Shown piece after piece: positions 17,311 through 25,979 of a stretch of DNA of 64,000 bases. Numbering within the stretch: the first letter of the stretch is position 1; each line of letters opens with the position of its first letter. The DNA comes from EW11 sp035765635 (GTDB lineage: Bacteria; Verrucomicrobiota; Verrucomicrobiia; Opitutales; Opitutaceae). The stretch is taken from contig DASTWZ010000003.1 in NCBI GenBank assembly GCA_035765635.1, positions 1-64,000 of the forward strand, read 5' to 3'. The notes beneath the pieces were generated by a model, which was not told the origin of the DNA, did not search any database, and saw nothing but the letters and a program-made list of their open reading frames with translations. A program made the translations under genes and the position numbers.

Positions 17311-17653
17311 ACGTCCTTTCGCTTTTGAGATTTCGATTTTCGGCGAACGGGTGAACGCCTCCTCGGGCCGACCTAACCGCCATGGGCCGGTTCCGCCGTG
17401 GCCCGCCCACGGCTCGGTCGCATCCGAACTTTGGGAAAAAATGCCGTAAGCGAGATCGGCAATTGATCCCGTCCCGCTCGCTTTCAACGCAGGAGAATCG
17501 CGGGAATTTCAGAAGTCTCGATTCTACTGAAAACTCCGATCCTGCGCGGGGCAGAACTCGCATGAGCGCAGCGGGTACGGCGACCGGAACGGCCTGCACC
17601 GCAATGTATCCAAAACGGCAGGACAAATCCCAAACCTCAAAGCCCCTATCAAC
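17311..17653. other. Divergent intergenic region, PRC-barrel gene / small membrane protein
   Basis: I see no gene in this 343-bp spacer; the open frames in it are short and resemble nothing. It must contain a leftward promoter for the PRC-barrel gene and a rightward one for the 39-aa gene. Confidence 0.5.
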
Positions 17654-17773
17654 ATGTTCGCACTCATTCTACCCGTGGCAGCCATCGGCTATTCACTGCT
17701 CTATTTGCTCTTCGGCGGTGGTCTGGTCGGAGCCGTCGTGATTTTCTTCATCGCGAAGATGCTCGGCAAGTAG
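17654..17773 (+). CDS. Small hydrophobic membrane protein, 39 aa
   Basis: The frame reads MFALILPVAAIGYSLLYLLF, then GGGLVGAVVIFFIAKMLGK. It is two short hydrophobic stretches around a GGG turn with a basic C-terminus, a typical two-pass mini membrane protein. Every residue fits a membrane protein, which is unlikely by chance. It lies upstream of the peptide transporter and divergent from the PRC-barrel gene. No family name is assigned. Confidence 0.62.
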   Translation: MFALILPVAAIGYSLLYLLFGGGLVGAVVIFFIAKMLGK

Positions 17774-17785
17774 GCGCAGACCCGG

Positions 17786-17833
17786 CCCGCGAACCACACA
17801 CGAATTTTTTCGTGTGCTCGGCGTGATTCGTGG
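17786..17833. repeat. Repeat family A, compact copy
   Basis: CCCGCGAACCACACACGAA and TTCGTGTGCTCGGCGTGATTC...GTGGG form one hairpin around TTTT. The units match the longer copies at 35.2 and 46.7 kb. It ends 13 bp before the POT transporter start, so it would lie in that transcript's leader. Confidence 0.85.
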
Positions 17834-17846
17834 GAAAATTAGAGCC

Positions 17847-19748
17847 ATGAGCGATTCGACCGGCGCTGGCGTACTTCCCGAAACTCGAATTCAGCGCGAC
17901 GATCGTTTTCCTCCAGGTATTCCGTACATCGTCGGAAACGAGGCGGCGGAACGCTTCAGTTTCTACGGAATGCGGCAGATCCTGTACGTGTATCTGGCCG
18001 GCCTTTTTTCCGGCTTCGTTCCAGAGGCGCAGATTCCGGCGGAGGCGAAAGTTCACGCGACCCAGGTTATCCACCTGTTCATCGCGGGCGTTTATTTGTT
18101 TCCTCTCATCGGCGCGATCTTGGCGGATCGCCTGCTCGGAAAATACCGCGTCATTTTTTGGGTGTCGCTGGTGTACGTCGCGGGCCACGCGGTTCTGGCC
18201 GTAGCGGCGCGCTCCGCGTCGATGGGGAATTTGGACTTCGCAAAAATGGCGGTCTACGGAGGTTTGCTTCTGATTTCACTGGGCTCGGGCGGAATCAAAC
18301 CCTGCGTTTCGGCCAACGTGGGCGATCAGTTCACCGCGAAAAATGGCCATCTGATCGAACGCGTTTTCCAAATCTTCTACTTCACGATCAATTTCGGGGC
18401 CTTCTTCTCCACCGCGGCGATTCCGTGGGTCTACAAACAATACGGGCCCGAACTCGCGTTTGGAATTCCCGGCGTGTTGATGGCGGTCGCCGCATTTATT
18501 TTTTGGCTGGGTCGACGACGATTCGTGCGCATCCCGCCGCAGCCCGGCGGTTCGCTCGGCGTGCAGGATTTCATCGCTTCGTCGCTCATGGCGGTGCCGC
18601 TGCTGATCGGCATTCACGTGCTGCTCGAAGAATCGGATCCGATTGTGAACGCGGCGACGGAGCATGGAATCGGCGCGATATTTCCCGCCATCGGAGCGGC
18701 ATTCGCCCATTATTGGCTGGCCGGAGTCGCCGCGCTGGCATCCTTCGTGGCTGGTGTAGTGGTGGCGCAACTACGGCAGCGACGCCAGGAGGATGCCGGC
18801 TTCTTCGCTCAGCTCGTCTACTGTCTTAGCCATCGCGGCGAACGCGCGGCTGGCGAGGATTTCTGGGCGCCGGCCCGGCGACATTTTGGGGCCGAAGCGG
18901 CGGAAGGCCCTCCGGCGGTGCTTCGCATCTGCGTCGTGTTTTCCGCGGTGAGCGTTTTCTGGGCGCTGTACGACCAATACTCCTCCACCTGGGTAGAACA
19001 GGCTCGCGGAATGGACCTGGTGCTCAACGTGCCGCGGGCGCTGACCTTTTGGTGGCTCGTTCCGGCGGTGCTCGTCAGCGCTGTTTTCGGCGCAGTCTGG
19101 CTGATGTGCTGGGTTTCGAATCGGCCGGTGTCACGCAAAGTCACGCTCGTGTTTTGCGGCGCGATCGTGCTTTGGGGCATCGCCGCGGCAATTTATCAGG
19201 CAATGCACGGCGTGATAGAGCGCGTCAACATGCTGCCCGCACAAATGGGCGCGGCGAACCCGCTCTTCATTATGCTGGTGATTCCGATTTTGACGTTCGG
19301 CGTGTATGAACCGTTGAAGCGCCGCGGGCGGCCCTTGAAGCCGCTGACTCGAATGACCATCGGCATGTTTCTCGCGAGCGTTGCGTACGTCGTGGTGGCG
19401 TTGCTGCAGGCGCGGATCGATCACGTCGGTCACGGCGTGGTCCACGTGCTGTGGCAGTCGATCCCGTATTTGTTGATCACGACGGCGGAGGTGCTGGTTT
19501 CCGTGACGGGACTCGAATTTGCCTACACGCAGGCGCCGCGCGCGATGAAATCTACGATCATGGGTTTCTGGCTTCTCGGCATCACGTTCGGCAATGTGCT
19601 CGTCGCGTTTTTGGCGCCGCTGCAGACACTCTCGTTGCAGACGTTCTTCTGGACCTTCGCCGCCCTGATGGCGATCGCCGCGGTCGTGTTCTCCATCCTG
19701 GCCGCGTCGTACCGCGGAAAAACGTACCTGCAGGAAGGCGAAGGCTGA
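17847..19748 (+). CDS. POT/PTR2 family proton-dependent oligopeptide transporter
   Basis: This inner-membrane di/tripeptide symporter has 633 aa, longer than typical bacterial POTs (~500 aa). The PTR2 signatures are present: VGNEAAERFSFYGMRQIL (ExxER, proton coupling) and LGSGGIKPCVSANVGDQF. About 12-14 hydrophobic helices are visible. A ~70-residue hydrophilic stretch around residues 320-370 and extra C-terminal helices explain the length. The start at ATG 17847 (MSDSTGAGVLPE) follows the repeat hairpin. The last codons (EGEG) read into a GAAGGCTGAA-type repeat. Confidence 0.93.
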   Translation: MSDSTGAGVLPETRIQRDDRFPPGIPYIVGNEAAERFSFYGMRQILYVYLAGLFSGFVPEAQIPAEAKVHATQVIHLFIAGVYLFPLIGAILADRLLGKYRVIFWVSLVYVAGHAVLAVAARSASMGNLDFAKMAVYGGLLLISLGSGGIKPCVSANVGDQFTAKNGHLIERVFQIFYFTINFGAFFSTAAIPWVYKQYGPELAFGIPGVLMAVAAFIFWLGRRRFVRIPPQPGGSLGVQDFIASSLMAVPLLIGIHVLLEESDPIVNAATEHGIGAIFPAIGAAFAHYWLAGVAALASFVAGVVVAQLRQRRQEDAGFFAQLVYCLSHRGERAAGEDFWAPARRHFGAEAAEGPPAVLRICVVFSAVSVFWALYDQYSSTWVEQARGMDLVLNVPRALTFWWLVPAVLVSAVFGAVWLMCWVSNRPVSRKVTLVFCGAIVLWGIAAAIYQAMHGVIERVNMLPAQMGAANPLFIMLVIPILTFGVYEPLKRRGRPLKPLTRMTIGMFLASVAYVVVALLQARIDHVGHGVVHVLWQSIPYLLITTAEVLVSVTGLEFAYTQAPRAMKSTIMGFWLLGITFGNVLVAFLAPLQTLSLQTFFWTFAALMAIAAVVFSILAASYRGKTYLQEGEG

Positions 19749-19940
19749 AGAGGAGAGGGCTGAAAGCTGAAAGAATACGAAGGCTGAAGGTGAAGGCTGA
19801 AGATTTCAGGCGCGTCGCAGGTGAGACCTAACGTTCTAAATGAGCCACGCGGAGAGCGGCTCGCCCTGAGGTCTCGCCCTACCCACTGAGGTCTGAGCCA
19901 TTTCTAACTTTCAGCCTTCAGCTTTCAGCTTTCCGCCTTC
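19735..19940. repeat. Repeat family C (GAAGGCTGAA) with an embedded family D segment
   Basis: Left arm: several iterations of GAAGGCTGAA / GCTGAAAGCTGAA (19735-19805). Right arm: the complementary TTCAGCCTTCAGC / GCTTTCAGC units (19908-19940). Between them, 19820-19899 carries a different palindrome (AGGTGAGACC... / GGTCTCGCCCTACCCA) shared with the insert at 42.6-42.7 kb. The element lies between convergent genes and covers the last codons of both, the transporter (EGEG) and the antiporter (RKAES). Confidence 0.88.
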
Positions 19941-21688
19941 CGGTGCTCGACCAGACTTTCCCGCACGCGATTGCGCTCCCGGTCGATCTGTTCAGGGGTG
20001 GCGCCGAGGTCGCGCAAGATCGCGGCGGTCATCGCGAGCGCGACTTCGCCTTCGCCGGAATACACTTCGTCGGCTCCGGCTGAGCGCAGCTCGAGCAATT
20101 CGCGCACGTAGCTGGTTCGGGCCAGGACGCGGATCTTCGGGTTCAACTCGCGCGCGATCCGCACAATCTCGTTCCCCTCTTTGATGCTCGACGCGCTCAG
20201 GACAATGGCGCGGGCCTGGGCCACGCCGGCTTGCGAAAGCGTTTCCTGCCGCGTCGCGTCGCCGTAGATCGCTGACAGATTTTCTCCGCGCAGGGCTTGG
20301 ACGGTCTCCACGTTGAGCTCGACAATGACGGGCTCGATCTCGTTCTCGCGGAGCAAGCGCGCGACCGTCCGTCCCACCGGACCATAGCCCACGATAATAG
20401 CGCGCGGGCCTTTCGGATTCACTCGCGGCCCACTGTTCGCCACGGAGTCCGAACCATCCAGCTCGAGCCCGGCTGCGCGCCGCGCGACCCAGCGCGTAAA
20501 GCCGGGGAAAAATTTATCGCAGCGTTTTTCGACGTACCCGACCATTCGATACGTCAGCGGATTCAGCGTGATCGAAAGGATCGCCGCGGCCACGAGGATG
20601 TTCGACGCGGCGGTCGGCAGGATATTCAATTGCCGCCCCATCGTCGCGAGGATGAAGGAAAATTCGCCGATTTGCGCGAGAACGATGGATACGGAAAGCG
20701 CCGTGCGCAGCGGGTAGCGCAGCAAGAGCACGATGCAGAGGGCCGATAGCGGCTTTCCAATCAGAATCACGAGCATCGTCGCGAGCACGAGCCCGGGCGC
20801 CTCGGCCACGCTGCGCCAGTCGAAGAGCATTCCGACCGAAACGAAAAACAGCACGGCGAACGCATCCCGCATCGGCAACGCCTCCGTCGCGGCGCGCACG
20901 CTGAAATCCGACCGCGCCACCACCATGCCGGCGAGAAACGCGCCGAGCGCCATCGAAACACCGAACATTCTCGCGGAAGCCACGGCGATACCGAGCGCAA
21001 TCGCGAGGACGGCCAGGGTGAAGAGTTCGCGCGAGCCGGTCTTCGCGATGCGCGTGAGCAACCACGGAATCGCCCAGCTGCCGATCGCGAACGTGAAGAC
21101 GACGAGTCCCACGATTTTCACGAAGGCCCACAACAACGCGCCAAATACACTCCCCTCTTCGGTCCCGGGTCCAAAGATCGCCGGCAACAACACCAGCACA
21201 AACACGGTAAACAGGTCCTCCATCACGAGCCAGCCCACCGAAATGTGTCCGGCCGGGGTGTGGAGGTCACCATTGTCCGCCAGCACTCGCGTGAGCACGA
21301 CGGTGCTGGCCACAGAAATCGCCAGGCCGAAAATAACTCCAGCCGGCCAGCTCCAACCGAACACGTGCATGACATACGCCGCCAGCGCGGTCGCCACGAG
21401 GCTCTGCACGATGGCGCCCGGAATCGCCACGCGTTTCACCGCGAGCAACTCCTTGAAGTGAAACTGCAGGCCGACGCCGAACATCAGGAGAATGACGCCG
21501 ATTTCCGCGAGTTGGTTGGCCATGTCGGAACTCGCGACAAAGCCAGGCGTATGCGGGCTCACCGCCACGCCGGCCAGCAGGTATCCAACAATTGGAGACA
21601 GGCCGATCCGTTGCGTCAGATAGCCGAGCACCAGCGCGGCGATGAAGCCGCCGGTGAGCGTCAGAATCAGGTCGACATTTTCGTGCAT
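19925..21688 (-). CDS. Kef-type monovalent cation:proton antiporter (CPA2) with TrkA-N domain
   Basis: This is a 587-aa inner-membrane protein. Residues 1-~390 form a 12-13-helix Na+/H+ exchanger domain (IGLSPIVGYLLAGVAVSPHTPG, AISVASTVVLTRVLADNG, GAFLAGMVVARSDF). After a short linker, residues ~425-545 are a RCK/TrkA-N Rossmann domain beginning RAIIVGYGPVGRTVARLL, with YGDATRQETL and VLARTSYVRELL. The architecture is that of E. coli YbaL/KefB and suggests ligand-gated K+ efflux or pH/osmotic control. It starts 21 bp after the GH5 gene on the same strand, so they may be cotranscribed. Its C-terminal RKAES is encoded by repeat sequence. Confidence 0.93.
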   Translation of the reverse strand: MHENVDLILTLTGGFIAALVLGYLTQRIGLSPIVGYLLAGVAVSPHTPGFVASSDMANQLAEIGVILLMFGVGLQFHFKELLAVKRVAIPGAIVQSLVATALAAYVMHVFGWSWPAGVIFGLAISVASTVVLTRVLADNGDLHTPAGHISVGWLVMEDLFTVFVLVLLPAIFGPGTEEGSVFGALLWAFVKIVGLVVFTFAIGSWAIPWLLTRIAKTGSRELFTLAVLAIALGIAVASARMFGVSMALGAFLAGMVVARSDFSVRAATEALPMRDAFAVLFFVSVGMLFDWRSVAEAPGLVLATMLVILIGKPLSALCIVLLLRYPLRTALSVSIVLAQIGEFSFILATMGRQLNILPTAASNILVAAAILSITLNPLTYRMVGYVEKRCDKFFPGFTRWVARRAAGLELDGSDSVANSGPRVNPKGPRAIIVGYGPVGRTVARLLRENEIEPVIVELNVETVQALRGENLSAIYGDATRQETLSQAGVAQARAIVLSASSIKEGNEIVRIARELNPKIRVLARTSYVRELLELRSAGADEVYSGEGEVALAMTAAILRDLGATPEQIDRERNRVRESLVEHRKAES

Positions 21689-21709
21689 CGGTTCGCGCCG
21701 TTCATGATT

Positions 21710-22834
21710 TCAGTTCGCCAAAAGAAGCTCGAGCAGCTCGCGGTCGAGCTTGTGGCCCTTGAAATTTTCGTAGGTCACATCGGCGCGACCACTGTCGACG
21801 ACGCCAAAGCCGCCGCGAAGATTCCACATCGACCAGCCCCAGCCCACTTCCTTCCAGACAGCCATCATGTCGCGCATCCAACCCAGCATCGCATCGTGCG
21901 GCGTCGCGGTGTAGCAGCCCCATTCTCCGACGTGAATCGGCACGCCGCGGTCGATCAACGGACGCCATGGCTCGATCAAAACTTTTCGCAACATGTCGCG
22001 ATCCCAGCGACGTCCCTGCGCGTCGGTCATCGGCCAGGTGGGTTTTTCGTGTGATTCGAATTCGCGATCCGGCACCCAAGTCGCGGTGTAGTGGCTGACC
22101 ATTTTCGGCTGATAGCCTCGGGTGCTCTGCACGATGCCTTCGTCCACCAGGCCGAGCACGGGTGTCTGCCCAATGTCGGCGCCGTCGGCCACGATCAGTC
22201 GCGCAGGATTCTCCGCGCGAATCGTCTGTATCAACTTTTTCGCTACATGGACGTAACGCGACTGGTCCGGCATGAAGGGAGGCTCGTTGAAGAGATCGAA
22301 GCTCAACTGCTCCGATGGAATGTCTTTGTAGCGGCGCGCGAAGTAGCCCCAGTGATAGGCGGCGGCGTCGAGGGCTTTTTCCATCTTGTCCGCCGGACTG
22401 TCGAAAAGTTGGTGCGGCTCTTTTTCGCGGCCGTTCACGCAGTAGCCTGGGATGCGATGAAAATTCAGGTTGATGTGAACCTTGTATTGTTTGCCCCAGG
22501 CGATCGCCTGATCGATCGGCTTCAGCTCTTTTTCATCGATCGTTTTCCAATTCTTCGGATCGGACCAAACCCAGTAAGACAAGGGCAGTCGCGCGAAATT
22601 GAAGCCCCAGTTCGCCATCCACTCGAAATCGGATTCGACGAAATGCTTTCCGCGCTGGCCGCCGGTGAGCTCGGTCAAATTGAAACCGCGCCAGCGCGGG
22701 ATGGTGGGTTGCTTGCGCGGGGCGGGAGTGGCGGAGGGCGAGGATGCGTCCGTTGATTGCGCGAGGCCTCGCGAGGTAATGACGAGGCCGGCGGCAGCTG
22801 CGGCAGTTGAGGTGAGAAATTCGCGGCGATTCAT
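21710..22834 (-). CDS. Tat-exported GH5 family glycoside hydrolase
   Basis: This 374-aa enzyme has a twin-arginine signal: MNRREFLTSTAAAAAGLV, then cleavage near LAQS. The GH5 catalytic residues are visible: acid/base E184 in SFDLFNEPP and nucleophile E304 in PIHVGEWGCY, with NLNFHRIPGY and GWSMWNLRGGFG also in family positions. GH5 enzymes hydrolyse cellulose, mannan or other beta-glucans; the substrate here is open. The start at ATG 22834 is fixed by the Tat motif. A single arm of repeat family A lies 8 bp upstream, inside the probable 5' leader. Confidence 0.92.
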   Translation of the reverse strand: MNRREFLTSTAAAAAGLVITSRGLAQSTDASSPSATPAPRKQPTIPRWRGFNLTELTGGQRGKHFVESDFEWMANWGFNFARLPLSYWVWSDPKNWKTIDEKELKPIDQAIAWGKQYKVHINLNFHRIPGYCVNGREKEPHQLFDSPADKMEKALDAAAYHWGYFARRYKDIPSEQLSFDLFNEPPFMPDQSRYVHVAKKLIQTIRAENPARLIVADGADIGQTPVLGLVDEGIVQSTRGYQPKMVSHYTATWVPDREFESHEKPTWPMTDAQGRRWDRDMLRKVLIEPWRPLIDRGVPIHVGEWGCYTATPHDAMLGWMRDMMAVWKEVGWGWSMWNLRGGFGVVDSGRADVTYENFKGHKLDRELLELLLAN

Positions 22835-22842
22835 GTGAGTCG

Positions 22843-22872
22843 CCCACGAATCACACGAAGCCCATGAAATCA
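22843..22872. repeat. Repeat family A, single arm
   Basis: CCCACGAATCACACGAAGCC then CATGAAATC matches the left outer arm of the full elements; no right arm is present. It lies just upstream of the GH5 start codon. Confidence 0.75.
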
Positions 22873-22886
22873 GAAGCCAATTTTCC

Positions 22887-23207
22887 TCACAGCGCCGCGG
22901 CGGCCCAGGGCGGAAGCTCGAATTTTTTTCCGCGGACGTGATCGATGAGCAACGACTCCACCCAGCGGCGCGAACAACGGCAGGATTCGACGACCACGAA
23001 GCGTTTCGCGCCTTCGTTTTGTATCCGATATCCATCTACATCGATCGAGATGGGCACGCTTTCACCGTCGAGCGAACACACCAATCGCACGCGGCGATTC
23101 CTCGAATCGATCGTGAGTTCGTCCACCTTGCCGTATCGCGCGATGAGATTGTTGACGTAAACACGCGCGGCCTTGCTCGTGAGAATATCTTTCGCGGCAT
23201 TGATCAT
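22887..23207 (-). CDS. Hypothetical protein, 106 aa
   Basis: A small soluble protein starting MINAAKDILTSKAARVYVNN with strand-rich sequence (KVDELTIDSRNRRVRLVCSL, VPISIDVDGYRI) and a C-terminal CRCSRRW. The pattern suggests a compact beta-sandwich, but I recognise no family. The ATG at 23207 is preferred; longer in-frame extension to 23612 would run through the UbiB upstream region and into its coding start. It is 52 bp upstream of the Tat-GH5 on the same strand. Confidence 0.68.
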   Translation of the reverse strand: MINAAKDILTSKAARVYVNNLIARYGKVDELTIDSRNRRVRLVCSLDGESVPISIDVDGYRIQNEGAKRFVVVESCRCSRRWVESLLIDHVRGKKFELPPWAAAAL

Positions 23208-23405
23208 GGGAATCACAGAACAGAGGGCGGCGGCGCAGTTCGGCGAGCGGAAATAGCCGCGCCCCCAAAACGTCATCGGTAGTTTCCTTAGGCCACGAGC
23301 AGAGGCTCCGCGCGAACCCGCCAAGTTCGCGGCTGTCGGTCCACGCGTCACGGCCGCTTCACTTCCGCGGAGGGCTCGTGCTTTTTCCAACCTGCTTCCA
23401 CCGCC

Positions 23406-25088
23406 ATGAAACTTTCCAGCGCTCATCTCAAACGGTACCAGCAAATCGCCGCGCTCCTCTGGAAATACGGACGCTCGGACTTGGTGCAGAAGATCAAAAC
23501 CACCGAAGGCTTCGAGGATCCGGATTATCATCCGACCGACTCGGCGGTGCAGCCGGAGCAGCTCGTCGACGATCTCGAGGCAATGGGGCCGACCTACGTG
23601 AAGCTCGGACAAGTCCTCGCGGGCCGGCCCGATCTCCTGCCGGAGCCCTATCTAGTCGCGCTCGAGCGGCTGCACGACCGCGTGAAACCTTTCCCTTACG
23701 AAGAGGTGGAAAAAATCGTGGCGACGGAATTGGGCGTGCGGATTTCAAAGGCATTTTCGCGTTTCGACGTCGAGCCGCTCGCCGCCGCGTCGCTCGGGCA
23801 AGTTCACACGGCGGCGTTGCGCGATGGCCGTGAGGTGGTGGTCAAGGTGCAGCGCCCTGAAATTCGTCATCAGATCGCGGAGGACTTCGAAGTGCTCGCC
23901 GATATCGCGTCCATGCTCGATGAGCACACCGAGCTCGGGCGCCGCTATCGTTTTTCCAAGGTGCTCGATGAATTTCGCGCCACGATTCAGGACGAACTCA
24001 ATTACGAGCGAGAAGCGCGCAATCTCATCACGGTGGCGAAGAATCTGGAGGAATATCCGCTGATAAAAATTCCCGAGCCGATCCTGGATTATACGACGAG
24101 CCGCGTCTTGACGATGGAGCGCATTCGCGGGCGCAAAGTCACTTCGCTCGAGCCCATCGCGCGGCTCGATTTCAAAGGCGGCGAGTTGGCGGAAGAAATT
24201 TTCAAAGCCTATTTGAAACAGGTCCTGGTCGACGGCGTTTTTCACGCGGATCCGCATCCTGGAAATGTCTTCGTCACGGAGGACTATCGCGTCGCGCTGC
24301 TCGATCTCGGCATGGTTGGCCACATGCCGCCGGGCATGCAGGAAAATTTGCTGAAGCTGCTCATGGCCGTAAGCGAAGGCCGCACCGAAGAGGCTGCCGA
24401 CATCGTGGTCATGATCAGCCAGCGCCATGAGGATTTCAACGGCACCGAGTTTCGCCGGCGTATCAGCCAACTCATTACAGGGCGGCAGAACGAAGGTCTG
24501 CAGCAACTCGAAGTCGGCGAGGCCTTGTTGAGCCTGAGCCGAGATGCGCGCGAGACCGGCATCATGGTGCCGAGCGAGCTCACGCTGCTCGGCAAGACCC
24601 TGCTTCAGTTGGACGAAGTGGGTCGAACGCTCGATCCCGAATTCGATCCCAACGCCTCGGTGCGGCGCAATGTCGGCGCTTTGATGACGCGGCGGATGAA
24701 GAAAAATCTGACGCAGGGAAACGTCTTCCGCTCGGTGCTCGAGATGAAGGAGTTCACGACGCAATTGCCGAGCCGGCTCAACCGGATCATGGACGCGGTG
24801 ACGAACGCGGAGGTGGAGGTGCGCGTGAAGGCCGTCGATGCGAAGACGATGTTGGACGGCATGCAGAAAATCGCGAATCGCATCACCGCCGGCGTGGTGA
24901 CGGCCGCGCTGATCATCGGCGCCGCGCTGTTGATGCGCGTGCAAACGAGCTTCTCGATTCTGGGTTACCCGGGCTTCGCGATGCTCTGCTTCCTCGTCGC
25001 CGCCGCCTCAGGCGTCTGGCTGCTGATCAGCATCTTCGTCCAAGACGAACGAAGTAAGAAGGAAATCGTGCACAGCGGAGGAAAGTAA
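23406..25088 (+). CDS. UbiB/ABC1/AarF family atypical kinase-like protein
   Basis: This 560-aa membrane-associated ATPase supports ubiquinone or other lipid biosynthesis. Diagnostic motifs in order: the KxGQ motif in YVKLGQVLAGRPDLLP, the Ala-rich loop AAASLGQVHTA, the ATP lysine in VVVKVQRP, DELNYEREARN, HADPHPGN (catalytic loop) and LLDLGMVG (metal Asp). The C-terminus has two transmembrane helices (~residues 495-550), as in UbiB. It reads away from the 106-aa gene. Its stop lies immediately before a family C repeat. Confidence 0.93.
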   Translation: MKLSSAHLKRYQQIAALLWKYGRSDLVQKIKTTEGFEDPDYHPTDSAVQPEQLVDDLEAMGPTYVKLGQVLAGRPDLLPEPYLVALERLHDRVKPFPYEEVEKIVATELGVRISKAFSRFDVEPLAAASLGQVHTAALRDGREVVVKVQRPEIRHQIAEDFEVLADIASMLDEHTELGRRYRFSKVLDEFRATIQDELNYEREARNLITVAKNLEEYPLIKIPEPILDYTTSRVLTMERIRGRKVTSLEPIARLDFKGGELAEEIFKAYLKQVLVDGVFHADPHPGNVFVTEDYRVALLDLGMVGHMPPGMQENLLKLLMAVSEGRTEEAADIVVMISQRHEDFNGTEFRRRISQLITGRQNEGLQQLEVGEALLSLSRDARETGIMVPSELTLLGKTLLQLDEVGRTLDPEFDPNASVRRNVGALMTRRMKKNLTQGNVFRSVLEMKEFTTQLPSRLNRIMDAVTNAEVEVRVKAVDAKTMLDGMQKIANRITAGVVTAALIIGAALLMRVQTSFSILGYPGFAMLCFLVAAASGVWLLISIFVQDERSKKEIVHSGGK

Positions 25089-25090
25089 GA

Positions 25091-25256
25091 CGAAGGCTGA
25101 AAGAAGGCGAAGGCTGAAGGAAGAAGGCTGAAAGCTGAAACAAGAAAGCTGACACTCGTAAGGTCGCACCCCTCACCGTATTCAGCCTTCGTTTTCCTCA
25201 GCCTTCAGCCTTCAGCCTTCGCCTTTCAGCCTTCGCCTTCCTCAGCTTTCGCCTTC
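25091..25256. repeat. Repeat family C, second copy
   Basis: Left: CGAAGGCTGAAAGAAGGCG, GAAGGCTGAAAGCTGAAA and related units (25091-25155). Right: complementary TTCAGCCTTCGTTTTCC, CAGCCTTCAGCCTTCGCC units (25183-25256). It lies between the convergent UbiB and esterase genes. The esterase C-terminus FEGES is encoded by its right edge. The organisation is the same as the copy at 19.7-19.9 kb. Confidence 0.88.
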
Positions 25257-25979
25257 AAACAGCCACTCCAAGCCGGCGGAAAAGGCCACGTCCATCGCGG
25301 TGATGTGGTTCTTCGTGGGAAAACGTTGGAACGTCGTCGTGAGGCCCTCGCGGGGATTTTCGGCGAGTTGCTTTTCCAGGATGTCCAAATCGCCCGTCAT
25401 CGAGGCGCTGTCTTTTTCGCCGACGCTGAAATAGGCGCGCGTGGCACGCGGTAGCGGCTTCGAGGCAACGGCTGCGACTTGTTTCAAAATGGAACGCTCG
25501 TCCCACCAAACGGAAGGACTGCTCACGAGAAATTTGTCGAAGAGCGGCTTCTCCTGCGCCAGCGCATACAGCCCGAACAAGGATCCGAGCGAGTGGCCCG
25601 TGATGACGAGACTCGGCGGCCTGTAACCAAGTTTCTGATACAACTCGGGCAACAGTCTCTCGGCGATGAACCGGTGAAACGCGCCGGCGCCGCCGGTTGC
25701 CGAGTTCTCGTCGTTCGAAGAGGTCGGCGTGTAGTCGCGAGCGCGACGATTCTTGGGCGAGCGATAGCCGCCGCCATAGCCGACACCCGCGAGGTTGAGG
25801 GGCGGTGCTTTCCCTTTTTTCGCGACAGCCCGCGCTGCTTTCACAGCGATGGTGAACTGATCGTCGCCGTCCATCACGAGGACGAGCGGCGCCTCGCCGC
25901 GCTTTTTTCCTGTATCCAGAAAGATGTGATAATCCGTCTGCAGCTCTGGCGCCGAGAGGACAAAAGCCGGGTCGCTCAT
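25242..25979 (-). CDS. Alpha/beta-hydrolase fold putative esterase
   Basis: This 245-aa protein resembles the putative-esterase family (PF00756; IroE/Fes-like). The strand LVLVMDGDDQFTIAV precedes GVGYGGGYRSPKNRRARDYTP. The nucleophile elbow is GHSLGS (Ser in VITGHSLGSLFGLYAL), followed by KFLVSSPSVWW. The acid and His probably lie in VGEKDSASM and the NHITAM segment. No signal peptide is visible with the start at 25979. That ATG overlaps the upstream isomerase stop by 4 bp (ATGA), so the two are coupled. Confidence 0.87.
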   Translation of the reverse strand: MSDPAFVLSAPELQTDYHIFLDTGKKRGEAPLVLVMDGDDQFTIAVKAARAVAKKGKAPPLNLAGVGYGGGYRSPKNRRARDYTPTSSNDENSATGGAGAFHRFIAERLLPELYQKLGYRPPSLVITGHSLGSLFGLYALAQEKPLFDKFLVSSPSVWWDERSILKQVAAVASKPLPRATRAYFSVGEKDSASMTGDLDILEKQLAENPREGLTTTFQRFPTKNHITAMDVAFSAGLEWLFEGES

